Notes under the pieces: model-generated
Databases searched by the model: none
The model's input: the letters and a program-made list of their open reading frames with translations, nothing else
What the model was told of the DNA's origin: nothing
Translations under genes and position numbers: made by a program
Source of the DNA: Paenibacillus_L residui
GTDB lineage: Bacteria > Bacillota > Bacilli > Paenibacillales > NBRC-103111
Direction of reading: 5' to 3'
Assembly (NCBI RefSeq): GCF_042677205.1
Contig: NZ_JBHTIU010000010.1
Coordinates: 1 to 64,000 of the forward strand
DNA: 64,000 nt
Shown: positions 35,160-43,659 of the stretch, piece by piece
Numbering within the stretch: the stretch's first letter is position 1
Layout of the letters: every line of letters starts with the position of its first letter

Positions 35160-35300
35160 GTTGGATACGGCCCCTGTCGCAGCCCGGGCACTCGGGTTCC
35201 CGCCCTCCAAGGAATGGGAAGGACAGGTTCCCGCCGGACTGTTTGCCCCTTCGGAATAGCGGCCCGCTCCGCAAGAAGATACGCACAAGGTTAGAGTTAT

Positions 35301-36113
35301 TTAATCGCCGGTATTCCCTGATTTTAAATCGGAGGCATCCAGCCAACGAAGCCCCGCCCCCGTTATGGCCTTCTCCCACTCCGAAGGCGGAGGGCTGTCA
35401 CATATCATCGTATGCACCTCGGGCAAGCCGGCAATTCTGTAGCTTGCCCGAGTTCCCACTTTAGAGAAATCTGCCACAACGACCGCTTCTTTCGTTCGCC
35501 GAATAACCTTGGCAGCCAGTAACGACTTGCTGCTGTCATAACCGGTAAATCCGGCTTCAGGATCCATTCCGTCTATGGAAATGAATGCTTTCGTAAAATA
35601 AAAAGGCTCAAGCATGTGCTCGGTGAGGGAGCCGGCTGTTCTGGCGTGTCCGGAGTTAACCTCTCCCCCGATGAAAATTATTTTACCGTGAAATAACTGT
35701 TTATTCATATATTCCATCAGTTTCACGGCTGCCGGGAAGGAATTGGTAAACACCGTCAGTCCGCGAATATGCTGCAGATAAGGAATCATCTTCAGAGTGG
35801 TTGTGCCTTCGTCCAGAAAGATGGCATCGGCGGGATCAACCATTGCCGCCGCTTTTTGGCCTATTCGTTTTTTGGCCTCCACATTAACGGCTTCCCGGAT
35901 TAGATGCGGAGCCTCTTCTCCTTTCTGGGCGATCTTGACCGCACCGCCGTACACCTTCTTCAGCTTGCCGGAGCCTTCCAATTCGTCAAGATCCCTGCGG
36001 ATGGTCTCCGTAGATACTTTAAGCGTCTTGGCCAAATAGCCGGTTTCCACCTTGCCCTTCGATTCCAGCAATTGGAGTATCTTTGCCTTCCGTTCTTCCC
36101 CTTGCAGTGACAC
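35301..36113 (-). CDS. DeoR/GlpR family transcriptional regulator
   Basis: A 270-residue repressor-type regulator. The winged helix-turn-helix spans about 6-58 (YLAKTLKVSTETIRRDLDEL) and the C-terminal sugar-phosphate sensor has the DeoR motifs FLDEGTTTLKMIPYL and SSKSLLAAKVIRRTKEAVVV. The GTG at 36113 is chosen for its position just before the helix-turn-helix and the GGGGG stretch upstream; an ATG 11 codons earlier is possible. No sugar operon lies next to it, so the target is not evident. Confidence 0.82.
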   Translation of the reverse strand: MSLQGEERKAKILQLLESKGKVETGYLAKTLKVSTETIRRDLDELEGSGKLKKVYGGAVKIAQKGEEAPHLIREAVNVEAKKRIGQKAAAMVDPADAIFLDEGTTTLKMIPYLQHIRGLTVFTNSFPAAVKLMEYMNKQLFHGKIIFIGGEVNSGHARTAGSLTEHMLEPFYFTKAFISIDGMDPEAGFTGYDSSKSLLAAKVIRRTKEAVVVADFSKVGTRASYRIAGLPEVHTMICDSPPPSEWEKAITGAGLRWLDASDLKSGNTGD

Positions 36114-36205
36114 CTTCCCGCCCCCTTTTCTATTTGATTTTAACATACCATCCCATGGCAATTAGAACAATCCGCCTGATGATCTCCTTCAAATCGATTT
36201 CGCTC

Positions 36206-36240
36206 TAAAAAAAACAAACCGGATGCTATCCGGTTTGTTC
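36206..36240 (-). terminator. Terminator at the end of the MerR-ABC operon
   Basis: AACAAACCGGA and TCCGGTTTGTT form an 11-bp stem around a short loop, followed by eight T residues on the minus strand. The stop codon of the ABC gene lies in the loop. Confidence 0.88.
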
Positions 36241-38034
36241 CCATTGCTGGTGCACCAGCTTCCGATAAAATGGATGAGTCGCCAGCAGCTCTTCATGAGT
36301 GCCTTGTCCGGTGACCTCACCTTGTTCCAGCACCACGATCTTATCCGCATTGTATACGGTTGACAGACGGTGAGCGATCACTAATGTGGTCCGGCCTTTC
36401 ATCAGTATTTGCAGCCCATCCTGAACCAGCCGTTCGGAGGCACTGTCCAGATGAGCCGTAGCCTCATCCAGCAGCAAAATTTCCGGGTCGCGCAGAATCG
36501 CCCGGGCAATGGCCAGGCGCTGGCGTTGACCACCCGACAGCTTAACCCCTCTTTCGCCAACCTCCGTGTCCAGCCCTTTCTCCAGGGAATGGATGAACTC
36601 CTTCAGATTGGCCTGTTCGATCGCCTCATTCATTTTCCCTTCGTCCACTTCCTCCAAGCCATAAGTCAAATTGTCACGAATGGTTCCGCCCATCATCGGA
36701 CTTTCCTGTGATACATAGGCTAGCCGGTTTCGCCAATCCTTCAGGGTATAGGAAGAAAGCGGCCTCGTGCCATAATAAATTGTTCCCCCAGACGGCTCGT
36801 AAAATCTCTCCAGCAGCGAAAACAAGGTCGTCTTCCCGGTTCCGCTGGGCCCTACGAAAGCCGTCGTCTGCCCTGCTTCCACGGTTATGGACACATTGCG
36901 CAGAATGAGCCTATCCGGGGAATAACCGAAGCTGACCGAATCGAACCAAACCGGCTTCGACCTATCCGACACTTGAAGTGGTGCTGCATGAGTGGCAGGC
37001 GGATCATGCTCCTCCACCTGGTTGCTCTCTTCGGGCTCTTCCCGCATAATAGCCAGAATCCGTTCCGATGCGCCCATGGCTTTCTGGAATTGGGTGAAGA
37101 ACGATGCCATTTGGGTAAAAGGAATGACAATCTGGAACATGTATAGAATGATGGCTACCAGTTGGCCGCCGTTCAATGTTCCGGCAGCTACCCGCACACC
37201 TCCGTAACCGATCAACAGGACAAGCAGCAGCATCATGATGCTCATCATCAAGGGCGATACCAAAGCCATGATTCTCGCTTCCTTCAAACCATAACGAAAC
37301 AGATGGCCTATACGCTTCTGCCCCCGCTCCAGCTCTAGCGGTTCGGCCAATGACGATTTGACGAGACGGATTTCCGACAATACACGGCCGAGATCCCCTT
37401 GGAACAGTGCCGTTTCGTTCTGCATTCCTTGGGAAACCCCGAACATTTTCGCTCCTATCGGCCATAGAATGAGCAGTGCAGCCGGCACCGCCAGCAGCAT
37501 CAGCACGGTGACTTTCCAATCAATCGTCAGCAGCAATATGACAGCCCCGATAATGGAGACGAGTCCGGACAAGAAGGAAATGACATGTGCCGTTATAAAA
37601 TCTTTAATCACATTGGTGTCGTTCGTCATCCGGCTCATTGTCTCCCCCGAAGTATTGCGGTCGAAGAAGGGAACGGGCAAACCCAGCACTCTCTGCCATA
37701 AGTCGTCTCGCAGCTTGGCAATGACATACTGACCGATATAAGACATGGAAAAGATGGAAAATCCCGATAATGCAGCCTGCGCGATAAACACTCCTACCAA
37801 TAAAGCGATGGTCATCCCCTGCAGATTTCCCGCCGACAACTGATTCACCATATCCATAGTGAACAGCGGAATGAGCAGATTCAGAATCGTCTCCCCCAAG
37901 CCCAGCAGAATCGTAATAATGATGATCCAGAGCGCCGGCCTGTACTTGCTCAACAAGGATAAGAAGTCTCCCCATTTAGGCATATCGACGGTCTCTTTCC
38001 CGGCGTCCTTCGGATGAGCGGTTGAGTTCATCAT
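36226..38034 (-). CDS. ABC exporter half-transporter (permease fused to ATPase)
   Basis: A 602-residue protein. Six membrane helices span about 30-315 and the nucleotide-binding domain about 355-600, with Walker A GPSGTGKTT, signature LSGGQRQRLAIARAI and Walker B EILLLDEAT with an intact catalytic Glu, so it can act as a homodimer. It belongs to the multidrug or lipid exporter group (MdlB/MsbA-like). It overlaps the merR start-end by 4 bases and sits under a MerR-type promoter, so export of a compound sensed by that regulator is likely. Confidence 0.87.
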   Translation of the reverse strand: MMNSTAHPKDAGKETVDMPKWGDFLSLLSKYRPALWIIIITILLGLGETILNLLIPLFTMDMVNQLSAGNLQGMTIALLVGVFIAQAALSGFSIFSMSYIGQYVIAKLRDDLWQRVLGLPVPFFDRNTSGETMSRMTNDTNVIKDFITAHVISFLSGLVSIIGAVILLLTIDWKVTVLMLLAVPAALLILWPIGAKMFGVSQGMQNETALFQGDLGRVLSEIRLVKSSLAEPLELERGQKRIGHLFRYGLKEARIMALVSPLMMSIMMLLLVLLIGYGGVRVAAGTLNGGQLVAIILYMFQIVIPFTQMASFFTQFQKAMGASERILAIMREEPEESNQVEEHDPPATHAAPLQVSDRSKPVWFDSVSFGYSPDRLILRNVSITVEAGQTTAFVGPSGTGKTTLFSLLERFYEPSGGTIYYGTRPLSSYTLKDWRNRLAYVSQESPMMGGTIRDNLTYGLEEVDEGKMNEAIEQANLKEFIHSLEKGLDTEVGERGVKLSGGQRQRLAIARAILRDPEILLLDEATAHLDSASERLVQDGLQILMKGRTTLVIAHRLSTVYNADKIVVLEQGEVTGQGTHEELLATHPFYRKLVHQQWEQTG

Positions 38035-38837
38035 TCCTTGTCTCCCTCCTCCCTCGTATGGCTTTCAGTGTCTTCGAACATATTCCTTATTCGCGGATCA
38101 TTCATATTTTCAAATACTTGCTGAAGGAAAATGTCCTCCTCTTGAGTAAAATCGGGAAATAAAATCGGGTCTACCGATTCTGTGCCTATATTCGTTAAAA
38201 ACTCTTCCATCGGCTCTTCTCCGATATAAGAAAACATGACGGTTATCAATTCCTGCGCCTTGTCCTGAACGACCGGATCGTCAGGTTGTTTGCCTTCCTT
38301 GCCAAATTGTTTAAGCTCCGCATAAATAGCCATTAGCCTGCGCTCAAACTTCTTCCGCTCATCCGGCCGGCCTTCGAAAAATAGCGCATCTACCGTCGTA
38401 TGGGAAAGACGCTGCTTGAGCCAATCCTTATGCCTATCCTCCATTTGAAAGGCATAAATCAACATCAGGATATCGTCTCTCTGAAAATATTCCGACTCTT
38501 CCATCATCTCCTGGACGCTGTTCAAGGTTTCGATAACCTTATCCAGATGCTCGCGCTTCTTAAGCAGCAATTGCTTCTGAAAAGCCAAAGACCGTTTCAA
38601 ATCGAGCTCCGGCTTATTCAAATATTCCGCAATTTCTTCCAGGGTATAATCGAGATATTTTAAGGTGACGATCTTTTGCAAACGAACGATGTCTTTATCT
38701 GAATACAGGCGATGGCCCTGCGCATTGCGCCCGGACGGTTTAAGCAGCGTTTTTTTGTCATAAAAGCGCAAGGCGCGCTCCGTTACATGGGTTAGCCTCG
38801 CAAATTCGCCGATGGTATACCATTTCTGATCTGTCAT
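38031..38837 (-). CDS. MerR family regulator of the downstream ABC exporter
   Basis: A 268-residue regulator. Residues about 5-75 are the MerR winged helix (YTIGEFARLTHVTERALRFY, DKKTLLKPSGRN), followed by the dimer helix and a long C-terminal domain of about 150 residues that resembles TipA-like drug-binding domains in length. ATG 38837 follows GGGAGTGG. It is coupled to the ABC gene by a 4-base overlap, and its own promoter has the 19-bp spacer typical of MerR control. Confidence 0.85.
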   Translation of the reverse strand: MTDQKWYTIGEFARLTHVTERALRFYDKKTLLKPSGRNAQGHRLYSDKDIVRLQKIVTLKYLDYTLEEIAEYLNKPELDLKRSLAFQKQLLLKKREHLDKVIETLNSVQEMMEESEYFQRDDILMLIYAFQMEDRHKDWLKQRLSHTTVDALFFEGRPDERKKFERRLMAIYAELKQFGKEGKQPDDPVVQDKAQELITVMFSYIGEEPMEEFLTNIGTESVDPILFPDFTQEEDIFLQQVFENMNDPRIRNMFEDTESHTREEGDKE

Positions 38838-38860
38838 CTTTACCACTCCCTTCACCAAAA

Positions 38861-38891
38861 AGTATAGCCCTTGACGTAAGGTCAAGGGCAA
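38861..38891 (-). promoter_or_regulatory. MerR-type promoter with 19-bp spacer and dyad
   Basis: TTGCCC (38891-38886) and TATACT (38866-38861) are separated by 19 bases, two more than normal. The spacer contains most of the dyad CCCTTGAC-N5-GTCAAGGG. MerR proteins activate such promoters by twisting the DNA, so the merR-ABC pair is probably self-inducing. Confidence 0.75.
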
Positions 38892-38933
38892 GCTTTTTTT
38901 CTGTATTTATTTGTAAACAACCGCCTTCTTTAT

Positions 38934-39164
38934 TTACTTCTTCTTTCGAATCACAATTCTCCACTGGGCATCGTCCGTTTGCTCGAAAGAAGTCACTTCA
39001 TGACCGTCCGTTGCCGCCCATCGAGGCAGTGATTCAGTCGCTTGCGTACAGTCGAAGTCGATGACCAACTCGGACCCTGCGGGGAGATCCTGCATGACTT
39101 TCTTCGCTTCCACCAATGGAAACGGGCATACCATCCCTACGACTTGCAAATGATGCTGACTCAT
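38934..39164 (-). CDS. TusA-like sulfur carrier protein
   Basis: A 76-residue SirA/TusA protein with the active-site motif GMVCPFPLVEAKK (Cys-Pro-x-Pro). TusA-type proteins carry a persulfide sulfur. The gene for a YeeE/YedE transporter lies 32 bases upstream on the same strand, a pair known from thiosulfate uptake systems, so this protein likely takes sulfur from the imported thiosulfate. Confidence 0.88.
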   Translation of the reverse strand: MSQHHLQVVGMVCPFPLVEAKKVMQDLPAGSELVIDFDCTQATESLPRWAATDGHEVTSFEQTDDAQWRIVIRKKK

Positions 39165-39196
39165 TATGAATCATCCTTTCCTATTATATTATCCGG

Positions 39197-40270
39197 TTAT
39201 GCCGGGACGGATTGTTGATATCCCTTGCCGGTTGAATTAGCTTTGCGTTGGCCGCGCACAATAACGATATAGGTGGCTGCCCATGTTCCCAGAATAATGA
39301 ATAACGTGGCCACCCAACCCTGCCAGGAGAACAAGGAAGTATTCACCAAACCGTTGCCGATGGTGCAGCCTCCCGCCAAGCTGGCTCCAAACCCCATCAA
39401 TAATCCGCCGAAAAAGTTGTTGCGAATCGTCTTGCGGTCGGGAAGCCGCCAACGAAATTCTCCGCTGCCTTTGGCCGCGATGAAAGAGCCTATACCGATG
39501 CCGAGTACCAGGAAAACTCCCCAATCCAGCAGCTTGGAATCGCCGGTCGTTAAGTAGCGCAAAATATTGCCGCTAGGAGTCGTAATGCCGAGCCCGAACA
39601 TCCGCCCCGTCGCTTCACTCATCGGCCAAGCCAAAATGGCAATGATTCCGACAATAATCGCCGTTACGAACGGATGCCAGCGCTTCTCAAACAATATATG
39701 CGCTAGTCCCGTCTTCTTGGGCTTAAGCGAAGGGATTTTCACGGAAGGCCTGCTTAAATGTCTCCAAACTATAAAGCCGACAAGAAGAGTAAACAAAACA
39801 ATAAGGACCCAGGGTGAAATGCCGAACGTGCCGTAAATCGTCCCCTCGGTTGTTTTATACTGAGTAATTTGATCGTTGACGGGCTTCAAAATTCCTGCCT
39901 TAGTAATTACCGTACCAAGCATATAAGTGAATAAAGCTACCCAACTGCCGATCAGCCCTTCTCCCGCACGGTACCAAGTACCGGTGGCGCAGCCTCCGGC
40001 GAGCACAATGCCGAATCCGAACAAAAGTCCTCCGATAATAGCCCCAAGCCATGTAAAGGATACATTACTGAGCTGAATCACGCCCAGCCCTGACAAGGCG
40101 AAGATCCCGATCGCTTGCACCGCAATGGCAATCAGCACGGCAATAAACATCCGGTTATCTTTAGTCAAATACATATCTCTATACGCACCAACCACGCAAA
40201 ACCGTCCTCTTTGTAAGACAAAGCCGAGCAGCAGTCCGCAAAGAACGCCCAACCCAATTTTCGCCAGCAT
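39197..40270 (-). CDS. tsuA: YeeE/YedE family thiosulfate transporter
   Basis: A 357-residue membrane protein with about nine to eleven helices. It has the two pseudo-symmetric cysteine motifs of TsuA: GFGIVLAGGCATGTWYRAGEG and GFGASLAGGCTIGNGLVN (each shown in part as AGGCATGTWY and AGGCTIGNG), plus QRGRFCVVGAY near the start. In the known structure these cysteines relay thiosulfate. ATG 40270 is used, with AAAGGG 8 bases before it. It is followed by the tusA-like gene. Confidence 0.88.
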   Translation of the reverse strand: MLAKIGLGVLCGLLLGFVLQRGRFCVVGAYRDMYLTKDNRMFIAVLIAIAVQAIGIFALSGLGVIQLSNVSFTWLGAIIGGLLFGFGIVLAGGCATGTWYRAGEGLIGSWVALFTYMLGTVITKAGILKPVNDQITQYKTTEGTIYGTFGISPWVLIVLFTLLVGFIVWRHLSRPSVKIPSLKPKKTGLAHILFEKRWHPFVTAIIVGIIAILAWPMSEATGRMFGLGITTPSGNILRYLTTGDSKLLDWGVFLVLGIGIGSFIAAKGSGEFRWRLPDRKTIRNNFFGGLLMGFGASLAGGCTIGNGLVNTSLFSWQGWVATLFIILGTWAATYIVIVRGQRKANSTGKGYQQSVPA

Positions 40271-40539
40271 TCCGTTCACCCTTTCCCGATTTGTTATTCA
40301 TTTCTAAAGTGGTATCGTTGGATGCTTTTTTATATACTTCAGAATATACTGCAATTATTCCAATTTTTCAACTAGGAATTATTAGCTTTATTTTATTACT
40401 GCAATGGGATAAAACGGTTATATTCCATTTAATCTCTTGTGAATCTTGGCTCCCTGGCAATATAAATAAATGGAGGGGAACGAAAGAGAATCTCTGAAGA
40501 AAAGCAGAGGATAGCCATAGCGAAGGAGGACAACGGTTA

Positions 40540-41007
40540 ATGAAACCGAAAAATGATGAACGATTTTATTCCGGGGTGGAGCTCCGCCCTGTAGATCACG
40601 ACAACTGGTACGACTGCACACAAATTCAAGTTACGGACGAGCAGCAGACGTTATTCCCCGTCCCCGCCGTCTATTGGCTGGCCGAGTCCGCCTACTGCGG
40701 ATATAGTCCTCTCGCCATTTATTCAGGAACCGATCTGGTCGGTCTTGCGATTTACGCTATCGATCCGGAGGACGGGCAATACTGGATAATGGCCTTTGTA
40801 ATCGACCGCCAATTCCAGGGCAAAGGTTTGGGAAGGGCAGGCTTAACGGAGCTGATTCGCTATATGAAGGAGAAGCATGCATGCGAATATATTATTCTAG
40901 GTCACAGGCCGGGGAATGATCGCGCTTCGGGCCTGTACGAATCGCTAGGTTTTGTGGAGATAGACCGGAGCGGAACTGAAATCATCCGGCGATTGAAGCT
41001 TACTTAA
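40540..41007 (+). CDS. GNAT acetyltransferase, BltD/spermine acetyltransferase-like
   Basis: A 155-residue GNAT protein. The acetyl-CoA loop reads QFQGKGLGRAGL, and the stretch PVPAVYWLAESAYCGYSPLA is typical of BltD/PaiA-like polyamine acetyltransferases. C-terminal GLYESLGFVEI completes the fold. The window also encodes speE and speB, so a polyamine substrate is plausible but unproven. AAGGAGG precedes the ATG. Confidence 0.82.
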   Translation: MKPKNDERFYSGVELRPVDHDNWYDCTQIQVTDEQQTLFPVPAVYWLAESAYCGYSPLAIYSGTDLVGLAIYAIDPEDGQYWIMAFVIDRQFQGKGLGRAGLTELIRYMKEKHACEYIILGHRPGNDRASGLYESLGFVEIDRSGTEIIRRLKLT

Positions 41008-41029
41008 TAAGCAGTTTCGGCCGGATGCT

Positions 41030-41497
41030 TCACCCCGCTCTTGCCGTCCGGCCGGCAACGAAATAAAACAGCCCGCCTATCATCCAGAACGGCTCCCAGA
41101 AGAAGAGGCGCCACCACGCCGAGTAAGAGTCGATTGTCGGCAAATTCAGAACTTGAGCCATCATGAGCAGCACTGCTACTAAGTTAAATAGCCCATAAAG
41201 GAAAAGAAGTATTCCGCCAACCATGGCTGTAATTCGAAACGCTGCTTGGACAAGCCCGTTGCTCCAGTTAATCTTCAATGCGAGTAATAAAAGTGCCCCG
41301 GCAACCTTGGCCACCCCCGTCAACCATACGACGAAAATGAAGCTATCGTCGCGCAAGACGGCTTGCCGCGAAATTTCCGGCCCTAGCGTATTAACCCCCA
41401 GCATGCCGCCACTCGCCCAATAAAAGCTCATCAAGGCGAACAGCAAAGACCAGACGACCCCGCAAGTGATCGGCCATCTCTTTCGTTGAACGGACAT
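41030..41497 (-). CDS. DUF3995 family membrane protein
   Basis: A 155-residue protein with four hydrophobic helices (about 12-30, 52-72, 85-108, 130-148) and the DUF3995 pattern FYWASGGMLGVNTLG and a final RLFFWEPFWMIGGLFY. Function is unknown. GGAGATCG precedes the ATG. It is convergent with the upstream GNAT gene. Confidence 0.78.
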   Translation of the reverse strand: MSVQRKRWPITCGVVWSLLFALMSFYWASGGMLGVNTLGPEISRQAVLRDDSFIFVVWLTGVAKVAGALLLLALKINWSNGLVQAAFRITAMVGGILLFLYGLFNLVAVLLMMAQVLNLPTIDSYSAWWRLFFWEPFWMIGGLFYFVAGRTARAG

Positions 41498-41748
41498 ATC
41501 GATCTCCGCCTTTCATGGACCCTTATGATTGTCATACTGCGAAAATAAAAAAAAGAAGTTTTCCCTATTACCAAAGTCTATACTGACACAAATACTATCC
41601 AATTATGAAATAATAATCAATAACGAGGTGACCCCACCCATCGTACATAACGGCAGGGATTTCATGATAAGTATCGAACATAATAATCCAGCTATTAACA
41701 GCAATGAACTGCCTGAACAAATCCAATTGGAAGGAGTTTTTTGCCGCT

Positions 41749-43368
41749 ATGCGCAGACATGTTTGTTCTAAGCTTATGTGCAGCATCATGGGTTGTGCAA
41801 TCATCCTGCTGGGCATCGCAAATACTGGGTTCGCCCAATCCCCCGTATTTGTCATCCCTCCCCAATACGATGCGGCTTGGCCCTTTAGTGAGGGGCTGGC
41901 GCAGATTGAACAGGATGGTCAGCATGGGTTTATTGACACGACCGGTCAATTGGCCTTCCCTCTGCCCCACGAGTACACCGAAAACTACAATGACTATACA
42001 TGGAATTTCAGTGAGGGCATGGCAAAAATTTTAAGGGCGGGAAAGTATGGATTTATCGATAATACAGGCAAAGATAGGATCCCTCCTCAATACGACGACA
42101 GTGCGGATTTCTTTAAAGAAGGACTGGCTGCGGTCAGCAAAGGCGGCAAATGGGGCTTTATTGATAAGAACGGACAAGAAGTCGTCAAGCTGCAGTATGA
42201 CGAGGCAGGATCTTTTTATGAAGGTCGGGCCTGGGTTCGGAAGAATGGAAAAATGGGGTTCATTGACACGACAGGCAAAGAAGTCATTCCCATCCAATAT
42301 GAGTCGGTGAGCCACTTTAGCGATGGCCTTGCATCCGTAACGAAAAATGGGCAGAGCTTTCTCATTGATCTTACTGGAACGGAGGTCCATTTGGGCAAGT
42401 CGTTCGACTATGTCATCGGTTTCGACGAAGGAATGGGAGTCGTCATCAAGGAAGAAAATTTCGACTTGAAATACGGATTCATTGATAAATCCGGCAATGT
42501 AGTCGTAGAGCCGCAATATGAACGGGTACTTGGCTTTAAAGAAGGAATAGCCAGAGTTCAACAGAACGGAGTCTGGGGCTTTATTGATAAAACCGGCAAG
42601 GAAATCGTCAAGCCCCAGTATCATAATGCAAGTGATTTTAGCGAAGGGTTGGCGCGAGTCAGCAAAAATATGAAGTACGGCTTTATTGATAAAACGGGGA
42701 ATGAAGTGATCCCGCTTCAATATGAATTTGCTGGGGATTTCAACGATGGGTTGGCACCTGTTCAAAAAAGGTACAAATGGGGCTATATCGCCCATCCGGC
42801 CCCAGAATCCCGTTTGCCTTCCGGCTCGGACTCTCCCGATGACTGGGCGGCGGACGGGATATCGGTAGCAATTGAGGCCGGGCTTATTCCCCCTGCGCTG
42901 CAGAAGGACTATAGGAACAAGATCACGCGACAGGAATTTAGCACGCTAGTCATCCATTTCATCGAGGCTCAGACAGGTACCGGCATAGATCACTTCCTAT
43001 TAGAAAAAAACGTTTCAATGCCCGAACCTCCCTTTACCGACACCGTGGATAAGGATGTTCTCGCCGCCTATACTCTTGGAATTGTGTCCGGCAAAGGAGC
43101 GGGCCGCTTCGATCCCGAAGGCAGCCTGACTCGGGAGGAAGCAGCCGTTATGCTAAGAAATACCGCCAACGTTTTGGATTTGGATACGGCAGCCCCTCCT
43201 GCAAGCTTCGCGGATAACGAACTCATCGCCGGTTGGGCTTACGATTCCGTTGCTTATGTGGTCTCCCGGGGCATTATGAACGGTGTCGGTAATAACGAAT
43301 TTGATCCCAAGGGCTCCTACACGCGTCAGCAAGCCTATTTGACGATTTTACGTTTATTTGATCCGTGA
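41749..43368 (+). CDS. Secreted WG-repeat protein with S-layer homology domains
   Basis: A 539-residue surface protein. After a signal peptide (core CSIMGCAIILLGIANTGFAQ) come about eight WG repeats of 40-45 residues, each with a version of YGFIDKTGKEVIPPQYD and an F-EGLA turn (about 35-345). A linker rich in Ser and Pro follows, then three SLH modules (GISVAIEAGLIP, AYTLGIVSGKGAGRFDPEGS and AYVVSRGIMNGVGNNEFDPK) that bind pyruvylated wall polymer. The start is ATG 41749 with AAGGAG 12 bases before it. WG repeats usually mediate binding, so display of a binding module on the wall is inferred. Confidence 0.87.
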   Translation: MRRHVCSKLMCSIMGCAIILLGIANTGFAQSPVFVIPPQYDAAWPFSEGLAQIEQDGQHGFIDTTGQLAFPLPHEYTENYNDYTWNFSEGMAKILRAGKYGFIDNTGKDRIPPQYDDSADFFKEGLAAVSKGGKWGFIDKNGQEVVKLQYDEAGSFYEGRAWVRKNGKMGFIDTTGKEVIPIQYESVSHFSDGLASVTKNGQSFLIDLTGTEVHLGKSFDYVIGFDEGMGVVIKEENFDLKYGFIDKSGNVVVEPQYERVLGFKEGIARVQQNGVWGFIDKTGKEIVKPQYHNASDFSEGLARVSKNMKYGFIDKTGNEVIPLQYEFAGDFNDGLAPVQKRYKWGYIAHPAPESRLPSGSDSPDDWAADGISVAIEAGLIPPALQKDYRNKITRQEFSTLVIHFIEAQTGTGIDHFLLEKNVSMPEPPFTDTVDKDVLAAYTLGIVSGKGAGRFDPEGSLTREEAAVMLRNTANVLDLDTAAPPASFADNELIAGWAYDSVAYVVSRGIMNGVGNNEFDPKGSYTRQQAYLTILRLFDP

Positions 43369-43388
43369 ACGAAGTCACATGAATAGAT

Positions 43389-43436
43389 AAAGCCGAACTA
43401 TATGCCGCCTATGTCGGTAAGAATAGTTCGGCTTTT
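43389..43436 (+). terminator. Terminator after the WG/SLH gene
   Basis: AAAGCCGAACTAT and ATAGTTCGGCTTT form a 13-bp stem with a 21-base loop, followed by T residues. The remaining gap to 43659 shows nothing clear. Confidence 0.78.
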
Positions 43437-43659
43437 GTAAAATTCCCGCCATTAGGACACCCAATATTTTACCCATTTCACCTACCTCCTCAATCCGACA
43501 GACGAAATGTACACAGAATTGCTGCGCCCCGTAGGCCTTTATCGTTAAAACTCCCCAAGTAATTATTCTTGAAGTTACCCGGCTGCACGGAAGCGGCAGC
43601 AGCGATTCAGTCTTGATGCCACTCTAAGGGAGGTTCTTTTTTTCAGAGCTTATCGCTTA

